Below, in pieces: positions 1 to 7,508 of a stretch of DNA of 18,799 nucleotides; the first letter of the stretch is position 1; each line of letters opens with the position of its first letter. This stretch comes from Bacteroidales bacterium (GTDB lineage Bacteria; Bacteroidota; Bacteroidia; Bacteroidales; VadinHA17), in NCBI GenBank assembly GCA_016936695.1, contig JAFGXK010000056.1, positions 1-18,799 on the forward strand, written 5' to 3'. The notes under the pieces were generated by a model. That model did not search any database and had not been told where the DNA came from. It saw only the letters and a program-made list of their open reading frames with translations. Made by a program: the position numbers and the translations under genes.

Positions 1-1
1 A

Positions 2-82
2 ATTTTCAACCGAGCTTGCGAGCTCGACGAAGTCAATCATGTGCGGTTCCATCATACCATTAAAATCAAAATTATATTATGA
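2..82 (+). CDS. Possible C-terminal tail of an upstream gene, cut by the window edge
   Basis: Frame 2 is open from the first base and ends at a TGA at 80-82 that overlaps the ATGATG start of the esterase (ATGA-type overlap). The roughly 26 visible residues, including CELDEVNHVRF, read like coding sequence. They alternate polar and hydrophobic residues as in the last turn of a beta-helix protein, but too little is present to name a family. The overlap suggests co-transcription and translational coupling with the esterase. A short open frame by chance remains possible. Confidence 0.3.
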   Translation: MFNRACELDEVNHVRFHHTIKIKIIL

Positions 83-2061
83 TGAAAAAGACAATCCTGC
101 ATGTTTTCCTTTCACTTTTTGTTTTCCTGGTTCTTTCGGGATCATCATTAATGGGAAATGTCACACTTCCTTCACTGGTCAGCGACGGAATGGTCCTTCA
201 GAGGGATACAAGGCTTAACATCTGGGGCTGGGGATCTCCCGGCGAGAGAGTGCGGGTGAAATTTACAGGCAGAACTTTCAGCACTGTTACTGATGTTTCA
301 GGCCTTTGGATCGTTCAGCTTCCGCCAGTAAAGGCCGGAGGACCTCATGAAATGGAGATCAGGGGCCGGAACATAATAATCATCAGGGATATTCTGATAG
401 GAGATGTCTGGTTCTGTTCGGGTCAGTCGAATATGGTTCTCAACATGGAAAGGGTCAAGGAGAAATATCCTTCCGATATCGCTGCTACTGATTACCCTCA
501 GATAAGGAATTTCTTTATTCCCACAGTATCAGACGCCACCCGGGAGCATGATGAAGTGCCGCCCGGGAAATGGATTGCCGCTTCGCCTGAGAATGTCCAT
601 GGCTTCGGCGCACTGACGTTCTTTTTTGCAAGAGACCTGTATGATGAATACCAGATTCCCATTGGGATCATAAATTCAAGTGTGGGAGGTACACCCATCG
701 AAGCATGGATAAGTAAAGAGGGCTTTAAGGAATTCCCCCATCTCAACGAAAGGGTTGCAAATCTGAGAGATACTGCCTGGCTTAACCCGGTGATGAAGGC
801 TGCCCGGAAAGCAGCAGGCATGATGCAGAGACCACCTGATAATTACCCGCCTGCCGACAGGGGGACGAGCGGACCCAAACCCTGGTTCGATATCAGCTAT
901 GTTCCCGAAGGATGGAAAAAGTTCTGGCTTCCGGGTTACTGGGAGGACCAGGGGATTAAGGACCTCGACGGTATCGTCTGGTTCAGAAAAGAGGTTGATG
1001 TTCCTGAATCAATGGCCGGCAAAGCTGCAAAACTTTTCATGGGGAGAATTGTTGATGCAGACAATGTTTATGTGAACGGAGTACTGGCAGGAGGAATAAC
1101 TTACCAGTATCCTCCCAGGAGATATGAACTGAAGCCGGGAACACTCAGGCCCGGCAGGAACATAATTGTTGTTAAGGTAACCAATAATTCCGGAAAAGGC
1201 GGATTCGTTCCCGACAAGCCTTATTTCCTGGTTATCGGGAACGACAGCATTGATCTGAGGGGTGAATGGTTATATAAGGTTGGCCAGGCATTCAGGCCGG
1301 TCAGTTCAACTCCCTCAGGTGCTGTTCAATTCATTTCCATGCAGAATGAACCCACCGGACTATATAATACCATGGTGGCCCCTATGGTGAACTACAGGAT
1401 AAAAGGCTTTCTGTGGTACCAGGGCGAGGCCAACACTTCAAGGGCAAAGGAATACGCCGGACTTCTTCCTGCTCTTATCACCGACTGGAGAAACAAATGG
1501 AACCAGGGAACACTTCCCTTCCTTTACGTTCAGCTTGCAAGCTTCATGGAGGTTCGCTACCTGCCGGCCGAAAGTGAATGGGCCGGGCTAAGGCATAGCC
1601 AGCTAAAGGCTTTGTCGGTTCCCAATACCGCAATGGCTGTTACAATTGATGCCGGGGAGTGGAACGACATCCATCCCCTCGAAAAAAAAGTTGTTGGGGA
1701 AAGACTTGCTCTTGCTGCCAAACGACTGGCATATGGGAATAACGGGATCATTTATTCAGGGCCAATCATCAAATCGGTTACCGGTGAAGGTGATAAACTG
1801 ATACTTGAGTTTGAACATACGGGAAGCGGCCTTGCAGTAAGGGGTGGAGGTGATCTGAATCGTTTCGAACTGGCTGGCAGCGACCGTAATTTTGTATGGG
1901 CGGAAGCTTCAATCGTAAAGGACCGGATTGTTGTAAGAAGCAGTGAGATTACAAAACCAGTGTATGTCAGATATGCCTGGGCAGATAATCCTGATGGTGC
2001 AAATCTTTACAATGCAGAAGGGCTTCCGGCATCTCCCTTTGAGGCAGAAGCGGGCAGATAA
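79..2061 (+). CDS. Exported SASA/CE20-like carbohydrate O-acetylesterase with inserted jelly-roll domain
   Basis: This is a 660-residue SGNH-hydrolase-fold esterase of the sialate O-acetylesterase (SASA) family. Residues 1-26 form a Sec signal peptide. An N-terminal beta-sandwich (about 28-105) is typical of the family. The catalytic block SGQSNM places the nucleophile at Ser117, and the NDIHP block places the partner Asp530/His532. SSVGGTPIEAW is the conserved oxyanion/Gly block. Between the two halves of the SGNH domain, about residues 285-390 resemble a GH2-type sugar-binding jelly roll (WFRKEVDVP, VYVNGVLAGG, GRNIIVVKV). This split architecture is known for xylan acetylesterases of family CE20. 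Next to xylan-type GH30/GH43/GH3 genes, the likely job is removal of acetyl groups from xylan fragments in the periplasm or at the surface. The start could be Met1 or Met2 (ATGATG). The sialate label should not be read literally, because no sialidase genes are near. Family assignment is firm; substrate is inference. Confidence 0.88.
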   Translation: MMKKTILHVFLSLFVFLVLSGSSLMGNVTLPSLVSDGMVLQRDTRLNIWGWGSPGERVRVKFTGRTFSTVTDVSGLWIVQLPPVKAGGPHEMEIRGRNIIIIRDILIGDVWFCSGQSNMVLNMERVKEKYPSDIAATDYPQIRNFFIPTVSDATREHDEVPPGKWIAASPENVHGFGALTFFFARDLYDEYQIPIGIINSSVGGTPIEAWISKEGFKEFPHLNERVANLRDTAWLNPVMKAARKAAGMMQRPPDNYPPADRGTSGPKPWFDISYVPEGWKKFWLPGYWEDQGIKDLDGIVWFRKEVDVPESMAGKAAKLFMGRIVDADNVYVNGVLAGGITYQYPPRRYELKPGTLRPGRNIIVVKVTNNSGKGGFVPDKPYFLVIGNDSIDLRGEWLYKVGQAFRPVSSTPSGAVQFISMQNEPTGLYNTMVAPMVNYRIKGFLWYQGEANTSRAKEYAGLLPALITDWRNKWNQGTLPFLYVQLASFMEVRYLPAESEWAGLRHSQLKALSVPNTAMAVTIDAGEWNDIHPLEKKVVGERLALAAKRLAYGNNGIIYSGPIIKSVTGEGDKLILEFEHTGSGLAVRGGGDLNRFELAGSDRNFVWAEASIVKDRIVVRSSEITKPVYVRYAWADNPDGANLYNAEGLPASPFEAEAGR

Positions 2062-2136
2062 ATATTCCGGCAAAAACAAAGCCGCCCTCACATCTTCAAT
2101 TGTGCAGGCGACCTGATTGGTTTAACCCAAACCGTA

Positions 2137-2850
2137 TTAATTAACGAATTTGGCTTTTTTCAGATATTCGGCACTGAGCCTGATACCTTCAAGCGATTCC
2201 TTGAGCATGTCAGCCTGTGCCTGAGGGTCTCTCCGGCCAAAACCACCGGTATTACAGGCCGGCGCAGCACCCTGCCGCTGGCCTCCCTGTTGAGGAGCAC
2301 CTGCCTGCTGTCCCTGCTGTCCGCCCTGGATCATCCTCTGCTTCATCATCTCCATCATAGCCACCGACTGTTTCCTCTGCTCATCAGTCATTTTGGCCTC
2401 CATCTCAACGAACCAGTCCTTGTGACCGTTTTTATAAAACTGCTTGAAAATAGCCTTGTAATCTATCTTACCGCTCTCTCCGATTACATAGTCATCCTTT
2501 ATATGCAGCACTATGAAACGGTTGGGATATTTCTTCAGGTAAGTTACGGGATCCATTCCACCCACTGTGATCCAGTAAACATCCATCTGGAAGAATACCT
2601 TGTCGGGGTCGGTATTCTGAATAAGAAAATCCTCAAAGGTCAGATTGGTTGTCGGCACTGTCGCAAACTCCATACTGTGATTGTGGTATCCGAATTTAAT
2701 TCCTCTTTTATTGGCCTCTGCACCTATTTGATTCAATAAGCTGCATTCGGCCTTAAGGGCTTCAATGTCGGAGGACCACATGTTCATGGGCAAAATGACA
2801 TATTTGTATAATGTTTTTTGTGAATACTCTAATCTATTATGACATTTCAA
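2137..2850 (-). pseudogene. 5'-truncated sugar phosphate isomerase/epimerase (xylose-isomerase-like TIM barrel)
   Basis: The open frame begins at a TTG and gives 237 residues, but only about residue 15 onward (YKYVILPMN) looks like the family. The first 14 codons lie inside the direct repeat at 2810-2898. Family signatures that remain are HNH at 56-58, QMDVYW, VLHIKDD and WFVEMEAK, which hold metal-binding His, Asp and Glu of the C-terminal half of the AP-endonuclease-2/xylose-isomerase-like barrel. Full-length relatives are roughly 280-350 residues, so about the first third to half, including any signal peptide and early barrel strands, is gone. Residues about 173-203 are a Gln/Gly/Ala/Pro-rich low-complexity insertion before the last helix (MLKESLEGIRLSAEYLK). 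An incomplete barrel is unlikely to be active. The break coincides with the edge of the repeat-bounded cassette, so truncation by that event is inferred. Confidence 0.72.
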
Positions 2851-2898
2851 ACGACCATTTTATTTCCTGAAATCAAAGAATTTTTCAACTATGGGAAT
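2810..2898 (-). repeat. 89-bp direct repeat, copy 1 (diverged promoter copy)
   Basis: Aligned by eye without gaps to 6620-6708, 70 of 89 positions match. The copy starts 3 bases past the stop codon of the 1172-residue gene and ends where isomerase homology begins. On the minus strand it carries TTTG (2874-2877), an 18-base spacer containing ATTTCCTGAAAT (2862-2873, one mismatch from a perfect palindrome) and GTCGTTTG (2848-2855). It is the weaker version of the promoter seen in copy 2. Confidence 0.75.
2848..2877 (-). promoter_or_regulatory. Degenerate Bacteroidota-type promoter in repeat copy 1
   Basis: Minus-strand TTTG at 2874-2877 is followed after 18 bases by GTCGTTTG at 2848-2855. The second box deviates from TAnnTTTG at its first two positions, so activity is doubtful. 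If active it would transcribe into the truncated isomerase fragment. Confidence 0.3.
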
Positions 2899-2901
2899 CC
2901 T

Positions 2902-5900
2902 TTACCGACCAAAGACCTTCAACAGATCGTTAATCACCAGGGAGGCATCTTTTCCACCGGTTTCCTGGGAAATCTCGCGGTTTATCCTGCTGATGCTTAC
3001 CGGATCACTCTCCTGCGTTCCAATCTGTTTGATTTTTTGGTTCATACGGGTCCAGTACTCTTTCTGAGCCTGAATCTGCTTATGGTCCAGACTTCCAGGG
3101 GTTGCCATTTTCAGGTCGGCATCGAGTTTTTTCAGCAACATGTTATCGATTTCTTTCGAAGCTTCACGGCATTTCGCCTGAAGTTTGGTGGTTTGGGTGA
3201 GCAATTTGTTTCCTTCAATGCCTTCCACCTTGACTTTCAAAACCTTTCCGATGCTTGCCACATCATCCGCGGCCAGTGTGGTAAAATCAACATTCTTGTC
3301 GAGCAGTTTGGTGGTTGAGAAGGCTTCTTTGTGGGCGGAGGTGACCAGGTTCATATCCGATAATGGGGCGCTGATTCCGAACATTTTCCTGTAGGTCTCA
3401 TTCATTGAAGCCTGGGCGTCGTTCATAAAAGTTTTAATATCCACTTTGCTGCCGTCGCTCTTCATCACCCACACCGGCTCTTTGCCCGTCAACCGGTCCA
3501 CGGGGCCAAGATCAAGGTCCATGCTGGCACTCCCGGCGCTGGTGGGGTTCCGGAACTGTTTAAACTCGATGTGATCCATCACATATCCCTTGTTTTTAAG
3601 ACTTTGCACCATATCAGGGGTCATATTCCGGTAATTTCGCTGCACATACCGGTCGAAAAATGAGGTGATTTCGGGATCCTGTTTGTACTTGAACTGCCAT
3701 TTGGCATAATAGTCTCCGTTTAATGCGGCCACCTGCTGGCTGATTTCCTTTTCCAGTTCCTGTATGCGTGCCGTATTCCTGCTGCTGGCTGACCGCAGGG
3801 TCTGCAGCTCAGTTTTCATATTTTTCAAATTGCCGATAGCATCGGATGCAGCGAGGTAGTTTTGTTTTGTACGCATCTTATCCACGGTGGACCTGATTTG
3901 GGAGTTCACGTCGAAAACAGGTTTAAACAAACGGCTATCCTTCCCGAAAAGCTGCATAGTGGCCTTGGTGAATTTTCCAACTCCCCACTGCATGCCCAGT
4001 CCGATCGCGTAACCTGTGCCGGCTTGCTTGATACCCTCGTAGATCTGGGATTTGGTAGTGGCTCCTTTCATTTTCCCTGCCTGAATGTAAGCATCGGTAA
4101 ATGTGGCGAGGGCCGCCCCATTGGGAGACCAGAACATGGCGGCTTGTTTTAACCCTTCGTAAGGACCCCCTGAAATCATGCCGGTAGCCCCTCCGAAAAG
4201 AGCCCCCAAGGCCTGTGTTCCATAGATAGTGGCGGCTGCTTCCGCTCCGTAAACCTGTGCCAGTCCGGCTGACCCCACACCCATAAAGGCGGTTCCGGCC
4301 ACCATAATGGTTGTTTGAGCTATAAACTCGTTTTCATCGGCTTCCGATTCCGCAACCCTGGCCATCTGGTAATCAAATTCGGCATTACCCTCGATCTGGG
4401 CGCCAAAGGCGTTCCTGAGTTTCAGGGCATTTTCGTAGTCGCCTGAAACCACAGCCCTGGTATCGAGGAATTTTTCGGCCAGTTCCCGTGCTTTTTCCCT
4501 CTGTTCTTCAGGCAATAGATTGATCTGACGATAAATCCGGTCGGCAATCTGCCGGGTGGCATTGACCCGGGCCACATGCACACGGGTGCTATCAATGAAT
4601 TTTTTCCTGGCATAATCATCAAATGGCTGACGGGTATGAACCAGTTCGCCGGTTTGAAGGGTGGTGACGGCATCCTCTTCGTTTTGCCGGGTCGATTGCA
4701 AACCCATGATTCGCATGTCGATGTCCTTGATTTGCGTCATAAGGCTTTTTCGCGCTGCATCCTCCTTGGCATTGAACAAATCGGTTGATAAGCGATCGCG
4801 GATCGATTGCTCCCGTATGATCTGACTGTTGATGGATTCGATGATTTCGCGGCGCGATGCGATAGATTCTTCCCGGGCCAGCTTTTCAGCGGCCAATGAA
4901 TCCTGAAGAGCAGTTCCGGAACTTCCCGATTGTTCCGGAGCCTTATATTTAGAGTCCAGTTCGGCGATTTTCTGTTTTTTGACTTTCCCTTTTAATCTTT
5001 CGGCATCCAGATATTCCTTCATTTCGGCCTTCATCTCTGCCAGAAAATCATCCAGGGCCTTGTCCGGAATCATCCCGCCGGAATCGGCCGGATAGTTGGC
5101 CCATTTGTTCCCATAAGCCCACAGGAGAGCCCTCTTGAAGAAGAAACCTGCCGTCTGTTTACGGGCCAGGAACCGGTTGCAGGTGTTGCTGTAGGTTTTT
5201 CGTTCATCGTAGTTTTCCTCTTCCTCGTTACCGGGTGATGCCATTGTAGACAGCATCATCATTCTCATGTAGGAGGTTTGTTTGAACTCCGGAATCCGCG
5301 GATAGGTAAACTGGCTGAATTCACCATTGTTTGTTCCCATGCTTTTGTCGTCACCGGTCACCACCTCCTCGACCTGATGCACCCTTATTTTGTCAAGCCA
5401 CTCCTCCTCTGATTCCAGATTGTCGGTTTCGATATCACTCAGCTCTATGATCTGGTAAACCTCTTTATTATTAACCTTAACCTTCAGCAAATGCCTGAAA
5501 AGGGGTTCGTACAGCTGTTCTAATCCTTCAGCCTGAACCGGACTCTGGCTATAGCCGGCCCAGCACTCTCCCAAATCGCCCCGGTTGTCCATTTTGGGTA
5601 ACATCCGTTTGTAGTTTTCGGCGGCGGCACACTTTGCTTCCACCGGATTGGGGGGATTTCCGAGCGCTTCTATCTTTTCGGTCAGCACCATCATGGCCTT
5701 TTCCAGCAGGTTGAAAGCCGATCCGTGAAAACCCGCTTCATTCATCGCTTTCTCCCAGGCATCCTGATCGTCTAGTTCCACAGCATATCCGGCATCGAGT
5801 AAAACCATGGTTACCGCCTGCAGGTTGCTCACATAGATCTCGCGAACCGTGAGGAACTGACTGATTAGAGGATTCAACCGGTTGAGGTAGTCGATAATCT

Positions 5901-6420
5901 GCTGCGTGGGAAAGTCAAACAACGGCGCCCATATCGCTTCAAACTTTCTGGCTTCTTCGTCGGGCATGGCCCCGTATACCAACCGCATCCCTTCGAATGC
6001 CACCGATACGGCAGCATGGTAATTGAAATCCGATAATTTGTCGATATCGGGAATAGGGGGAGGAATTACAGCCTCAATACCGGGAGGAAGCTGACTGGCT
6101 GTTTTTGCTGTGGATGGCTCCCAGGGGGTTCCCTCCAGAACCTTGTTTTGGGGGGCGCAAGGGTCAGTTGATGAAAATTTCACTTCAGGAATCCTGCCTT
6201 TTTGCAAAGGAATCACCGGCAGTTTATTCAAGTCGGGGAGGAAGACCAAAGAAGTATCTGTCTCCGGGGAGTAGCTGTCAGTTATTGCTGCAGTCTCCTG
6301 CTTTTCTGTGGAGATACCAGGGTTCATATGACCGTGTTGCCTAGCTCCAACGGATTGCATGATTAGCATCACTGATAAAAGGCAAAAAGTGAACCTTGGA
6401 AAGGGGTGACTTGTAGTCAT
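2902..6420 (-). CDS. Large exported protein of unknown function with toxin-like architecture (1172 residues)
   Basis: I do not recognise a named family. Visible order: Sec signal peptide (about 1-26); Pro/Thr-rich linker (about 30-115, including IPPPIPDID); a helical globular region with several Cys (about 120-450, e.g. EAKCAAAENYKRML and DLGECWAGY); long charged coiled coil (about 500-700); a Gly/Ala-rich hydrophobic stretch (about 710-830, with GVGSAGLAQVYGAEAAATIYG and GYAIGLGMQWGVG); a second coiled coil (about 850-900); then a compact region (about 920-1060) with GSASMDLDLGPVD (963-975) and HKEAF (1030-1034); and a helical tail. Coiled coil, Gly/Ala hydrophobic segment and a distinct C-terminal domain is an order often seen in polymorphic-toxin-type secreted proteins. 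GS..MDLDL resembles the GS...DxD signature of nucleotidyltransferase folds, but this is a motif-level guess. No cognate immunity gene follows; downstream lies the broken isomerase. Transcription probably starts from the promoter at 6658-6687, leaving a leader of about 235 bases. Confidence 0.85.
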   Translation of the reverse strand: MTTSHPFPRFTFCLLSVMLIMQSVGARQHGHMNPGISTEKQETAAITDSYSPETDTSLVFLPDLNKLPVIPLQKGRIPEVKFSSTDPCAPQNKVLEGTPWEPSTAKTASQLPPGIEAVIPPPIPDIDKLSDFNYHAAVSVAFEGMRLVYGAMPDEEARKFEAIWAPLFDFPTQQIIDYLNRLNPLISQFLTVREIYVSNLQAVTMVLLDAGYAVELDDQDAWEKAMNEAGFHGSAFNLLEKAMMVLTEKIEALGNPPNPVEAKCAAAENYKRMLPKMDNRGDLGECWAGYSQSPVQAEGLEQLYEPLFRHLLKVKVNNKEVYQIIELSDIETDNLESEEEWLDKIRVHQVEEVVTGDDKSMGTNNGEFSQFTYPRIPEFKQTSYMRMMMLSTMASPGNEEEENYDERKTYSNTCNRFLARKQTAGFFFKRALLWAYGNKWANYPADSGGMIPDKALDDFLAEMKAEMKEYLDAERLKGKVKKQKIAELDSKYKAPEQSGSSGTALQDSLAAEKLAREESIASRREIIESINSQIIREQSIRDRLSTDLFNAKEDAARKSLMTQIKDIDMRIMGLQSTRQNEEDAVTTLQTGELVHTRQPFDDYARKKFIDSTRVHVARVNATRQIADRIYRQINLLPEEQREKARELAEKFLDTRAVVSGDYENALKLRNAFGAQIEGNAEFDYQMARVAESEADENEFIAQTTIMVAGTAFMGVGSAGLAQVYGAEAAATIYGTQALGALFGGATGMISGGPYEGLKQAAMFWSPNGAALATFTDAYIQAGKMKGATTKSQIYEGIKQAGTGYAIGLGMQWGVGKFTKATMQLFGKDSRLFKPVFDVNSQIRSTVDKMRTKQNYLAASDAIGNLKNMKTELQTLRSASSRNTARIQELEKEISQQVAALNGDYYAKWQFKYKQDPEITSFFDRYVQRNYRNMTPDMVQSLKNKGYVMDHIEFKQFRNPTSAGSASMDLDLGPVDRLTGKEPVWVMKSDGSKVDIKTFMNDAQASMNETYRKMFGISAPLSDMNLVTSAHKEAFSTTKLLDKNVDFTTLAADDVASIGKVLKVKVEGIEGNKLLTQTTKLQAKCREASKEIDNMLLKKLDADLKMATPGSLDHKQIQAQKEYWTRMNQKIKQIGTQESDPVSISRINREISQETGGKDASLVINDLLKVFGR

Positions 6421-6657
6421 ATGTCTGAATATGATATGGTTAAGGTTTGTTCCGGGTAGTGTTACATGTCGAATTTATTGCAACTTTGGTTCCCAGGTTA
6501 ATTTCGCATCACTAAACTACTTTATTATCTGTATTAACTCTTTGACTTTCCCTGGAGTTAAACGGTAACGATTTCCTGTCTACCAATCCTGTAAAATACC
6601 TTTCAAACCTTTTGTGCGGAACGTTATTTTTGAATAGTCCAACTTTTTATGACATTC
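6421..6657 (-). other. Long 5' leader of the 1172-residue gene, no gene seen
   Basis: About 235 bases separate the predicted promoter from the ATG at 6420. No open frame of note, clear Shine-Dalgarno sequence or strong hairpin was found. Its distal part (6620-6657) belongs to the direct repeat. A second start point nearer the gene is possible but no second TTTG/TAnnTTTG pair is evident. Confidence 0.4.
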
Positions 6658-6708
6658 CAAACGTACGTTTTATTTCCGGAAATCAAATAATATCTTAACT
6701 ATTGTAAT
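6620..6708 (-). repeat. 89-bp direct repeat, copy 2 (intact promoter copy)
   Basis: This is the partner of 2810-2898 in the same orientation, 3810 bases away. It contains the intact 12-base palindrome ATTTCCGGAAAT (6672-6683) and a promoter-like pair around it. Mismatches are spread over the whole length, so the copies are old duplicates and not a fresh target-site duplication. Similarity fades on both sides. Confidence 0.75.
6658..6687 (-). promoter_or_regulatory. Bacteroidota-type promoter with internal palindrome
   Basis: On the minus strand TTTG (6684-6687) is followed after 18 bases by TACGTTTG (6658-6665), a full match to the TTTG/TAnnTTTG pattern used by the primary sigma factor of Bacteroidota. 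The spacer is filled by the perfect palindrome ATTTCCGGAAAT, an attractive site for a dimeric repressor. It points toward the 1172-residue gene. Confidence 0.55.
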
Positions 6709-6844
6709 TATTCATTTTTTGTACTTATTGTATCTTGTTTTTATGTTATTTTTTAAAGCCGATTCAGCTGTTAGTGGTTTGCGACGACAACTTACAGGGG
6801 CAAATTTAATGAACCATTTTTTCATAATTTTTAATTTTTCAGAT
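6709..6844. other. AT-rich junction between cassette and oxidoreductase fragment, no gene seen
   Basis: About 136 bases, strongly T-rich apart from a more GC-rich core at about 6760-6805 containing GTTTGCGACGACAACTTACA. An open plus-strand frame runs through it into the oxidoreductase fragment, but its product is hydrophobic junk-like sequence. It may be a remnant of whatever caused the rearrangement; no terminal inverted repeat pairing with the left edge was found. Confidence 0.4.
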
Positions 6845-7342
6845 ATGTTAAAAGAAAATTCCGGCAAAAGCAACTCCCGCAGTAAGACGATATCCCGCAG
6901 AAGTTTTGAGGACAACAACCACTACCTCGACTGGGTTGCTGCATGCAAAGATCCCGACCTGCGAAATAAAATCGCATCTCATTTCGGCGAAGCAGGACCT
7001 TTCAACGAAATGGTGCTGATGGGGATGCTTGCCGTTCGTCTGCAGAAACTCAACAGAATACTGGATTGGGATGGAGAAAATATGCAGTTTACAAACATCT
7101 CCGATACCGACAGGGTGTCAATATTTTCCCAGACCTTCGACATGGGAAGGATGATGGCACAGGCCAGTTCACAGGCCAGAACAGCAGGAGGAGCAGCACC
7201 TGCACGTGGAGGTGCCCCGGCCGGAGGACCCGGCGGACAGCGTCCTGCTGATCCCAGTGTTGTAAGTGCAAAAGAATTCGTTACATCTCTCATCAGGCAT
7301 GAATACCTGAATGGTTACAAATTGCCTGATATGCCGGTATAA
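6845..7342 (+). pseudogene. 5'-truncated Gfo/Idh/MocA-family oxidoreductase (C-terminal fragment)
   Basis: Only the last 165 codons or so remain. The run HYLDWVAACKD, the block GPFNEMVLMGMLAVRL and ILDWDGENMQFTN are typical of the C-terminal end of exported Gfo/Idh/MocA oxidoreductases from Bacteroidota, which are normally about 400-480 residues. The whole NAD(P)-binding Rossmann domain and most of the substrate domain are missing, so it cannot be an active dehydrogenase. A Gly/Ala/Pro-rich low-complexity stretch (about 7177-7255) interrupts the end, like the one in the isomerase fragment. The frame is open further left (to 6719), but that part does not look like the family; the ATG at 6845 is a conservative left limit. 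Before the rearrangement this gene and the isomerase were probably a divergent pair. Confidence 0.68.
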
Positions 7343-7363
7343 TTCCCTTGCTTTCAGTTAACC

Positions 7364-7407
7364 TGAAGGGCAACTCGTGATATAAATGAGCTGCCCTTCA
7401 TCTTTTT
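7364..7407 (+). terminator. Rho-independent terminator after the oxidoreductase fragment
   Basis: TGAAGGGCA (7364-7372) pairs with TGCCCTTCA (7392-7400), with further CTC/GAG pairing inside, followed by TCTTTTT. It isolates the regulator from upstream transcription. Confidence 0.75.
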
Positions 7408-7431
7408 CGGCTGAGCTGAAAAAAACGCGAA

Positions 7432-7460
7432 AAACTTAGCGTATTTCTTACGCTAAGTTT
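7432..7460. promoter_or_regulatory. Perfect inverted repeat, likely operator of the Nudix-type regulator
   Basis: Arms AAACTTAGCGTA (7432-7443) and TACGCTAAGTTT (7449-7460) are exactly complementary over 12 bases with a 5-base spacer. The repeat ends 48 bases before the regulator ATG and overlaps the candidate -33 box. Length and symmetry suit a dimeric winged-helix protein, so autoregulation is the simplest reading. I found no second full copy in the window. Confidence 0.7.
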
Positions 7461-7489
7461 GCTTTTTACAAAAATATTTTCTTAAATTG
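7458..7489 (+). promoter_or_regulatory. Candidate promoter of the regulator gene
   Basis: TTTG (7458-7461) lies about 20 bases before TTAAATTG (7482-7489), an imperfect match to TAnnTTTG. The first box shares bases with the right arm of the inverted repeat, so a bound regulator would block it. Confidence 0.35.
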
Positions 7490-7508
7490 TAGTGAATAAA
7501 ATCCTCCA

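Larger units (their letters stand above)
2809..6708. other. Repeat-bounded inserted cassette with one long gene (possible mobile or amplified unit)
   Basis: This 3.9-kb segment interrupts what should be two divergent metabolic genes. Its ends are two direct copies of an 89-bp sequence (2810-2898 and 6620-6708; period 3810 bp). The left edge matches the point at which isomerase homology begins (about 2808). The right neighbour, an oxidoreductase fragment, resumes only near 6845, after about 140 bases of unassigned AT-rich sequence. The segment holds a single gene (2902-6420) and no recognisable transposase, integrase or recombinase. Missing 5' parts of both flanking genes mean that sequence was lost as well as gained, so this is a replacement and not a clean insertion. 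It could be a mobile cassette moved in trans, the remnant of a tandem array of similar genes, or a recombination or assembly junction. Confidence 0.5.

Noticed and set aside
2112..2136. Bidirectional terminator between the convergent esterase and isomerase fragment
   Set aside because: GGTTT-AACCC-AAACC gives only a 5-bp stem with no T-run on either side.
2290..2739. 149-residue plus-strand open frame
   Set aside because: Lies opposite the isomerase fragment, whose product has clear family motifs; this is an antisense shadow.
2809..6708. Standard insertion sequence or integrative element
   Set aside because: No transposase, integrase, terminal inverted repeats or short fresh target duplication could be found; the repeats are 89 bp and about 21% diverged.
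6719..6844. Upstream extension of the oxidoreductase fragment as a real N-terminus
   Set aside because: The AT-rich, Phe/Leu-heavy product has no resemblance to a Rossmann domain; it is the chance-open sequence of the junction.
7432..7460. Inverted repeat read as a transcription terminator
   Set aside because: A better terminator with a T-run lies just upstream (7364-7407); this repeat has GC-poor arms, overlaps a promoter box and sits immediately ahead of the regulator, which fits an operator better.
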